From positions 1,488,001 through 1,552,000 of the forward strand of contig NZ_CP035925.1 in the NCBI RefSeq assembly GCF_013373365.1: DNA of 64,000 nt, in the 5' to 3' direction. Position 1 is the stretch's first letter; every line of letters starts with the position of its first letter. The position numbers were made by a program, and so were the translations under genes. This DNA is from Lentibacillus sp. CBA3610. Lineage in GTDB: Bacteria > Bacillota > Bacilli > Bacillales > Amphibacillaceae. The notes below the pieces were generated by a model. It did no database searches and was not told where the DNA came from. It worked only from the letters and a program-made list of their open reading frames with translations. Of this stretch, positions 63,924-64,000 are shown piece after piece.

Positions 63924-64000
63924 GATACGACAGCTCCTTTCCTCTGCCTTTTATACTGATTGCAATTCCATCCCCAATGGGTACGATAGATGTCGTAAAA
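63916..64000 (-). CDS. trmR: 3' end of an O-methyltransferase (TrmR/YrrM-like)
   Basis: Only the last 27 codons and stop are in the window; the gene enters from the right edge. The visible C terminus [16 protein letters not shown] resembles the end of YrrM/TrmR, a SAM-dependent methyltransferase that makes mcmo5U/5-methoxyuridine at tRNA position 34. In B. subtilis yrrM lies upstream of udk with two peptidase genes between; here it would abut udk directly. The stop overlaps the udk start. The short visible part keeps confidence moderate. Confidence 0.6.
   Translation of the reverse strand, partial: FTTSIVPIGDGIAISIKGRGKELSYHA

Overview
This 64 kb window is a chromosomal core segment from a low-GC, endospore-forming Bacillota, most likely a member of the Bacillaceae. 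Gene content and order follow the Bacillus subtilis nfo-cshB-...-sigA-dnaG-...-era-...-phoH-...-dnaK-...-lepA-...-comE-...-yqeG-sda block. Sporulation genes (yqfC, yqfD, sigK, sda, and damaged spoIIP and gpr), competence genes (comEA, comEB, comEC) and a full Mrp Na+/H+ antiporter operon fit a salt- or alkali-adapted relative such as the Virgibacillus/Lentibacillus/Oceanobacillus group. The genus is an inference from layout, not a measurement.

Layout. Minus strand 1-12.6 kb: nfo (partial), cshB, yqfO, trmK, cccA, the sigA-dnaG macromolecular synthesis operon with a sigma-H-type promoter, then yqfL, ccpN and glyS/glyQ behind a glycine T-box. 13-25.5 kb: recO, yqzL, era, dgkA, ybeY, pgpH, phoH, yqfD, yqfC, floA, yqeZ, yqeY, rpsU, deoC. 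25.7-37.3 kb: mtaB, rsmE, prmA, dnaJ, dnaK, grpE, hrcA (with CIRCE), hemW, lepA. 37.4-40.1 kb: yqxA, spoIIP and gpr, all three broken by many small indels. 40.2-52.4 kb: rpsT, holA, yqzM, comEC-comEB-comEA, yqeM-rsfS-yqeK-nadD-yhbY-aroE-yqeH-yqeG, then a DnaA-box cluster and sda on the plus strand. 52.7-59.9 kb (plus strand): mrpABCDEFG followed by a second, incomplete mrpEFG set. 60-64 kb: sigK (uninterrupted), a YrhC-like gene, mtnN, yrrS, greA, udk and the 3' end of a trmR-like gene.

The genes are mostly housekeeping: transcription and replication initiation (sigA, dnaG, holA), ribosome and GTPase biology (era, lepA, yqeH, rsfS, ybeY, rpsT, rpsU), tRNA charging and modification (glyQS, trmK, mtaB), heat-shock chaperones under HrcA, c-di-AMP turnover (pgpH), NAD and shikimate synthesis, natural transformation and ion homeostasis.

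Non-routine signals: (1) the cluster of frameshifts confined to yqxA-spoIIP-gpr; (2) a dispersed GC-rich intergenic repeat, with two roughly 500 bp composite copies in opposite orientation (7.6-8.1 kb and 41.7-42.3 kb) and two partial copies (15.1-15.4 kb and 42.9-43.0 kb), one of which supplies the C-terminal tail and stop codon of dgkA; (3) a tandem 120 bp hairpin duplication between dnaK and dnaJ; (4) the orphan mrpEFG module; (5) a sigma-H promoter with an adjacent Spo0A-box match in front of dnaG-sigA. I did not find a CRISPR array, transposase, prophage, rRNA or tRNA gene, nor a clearly new multi-gene system.
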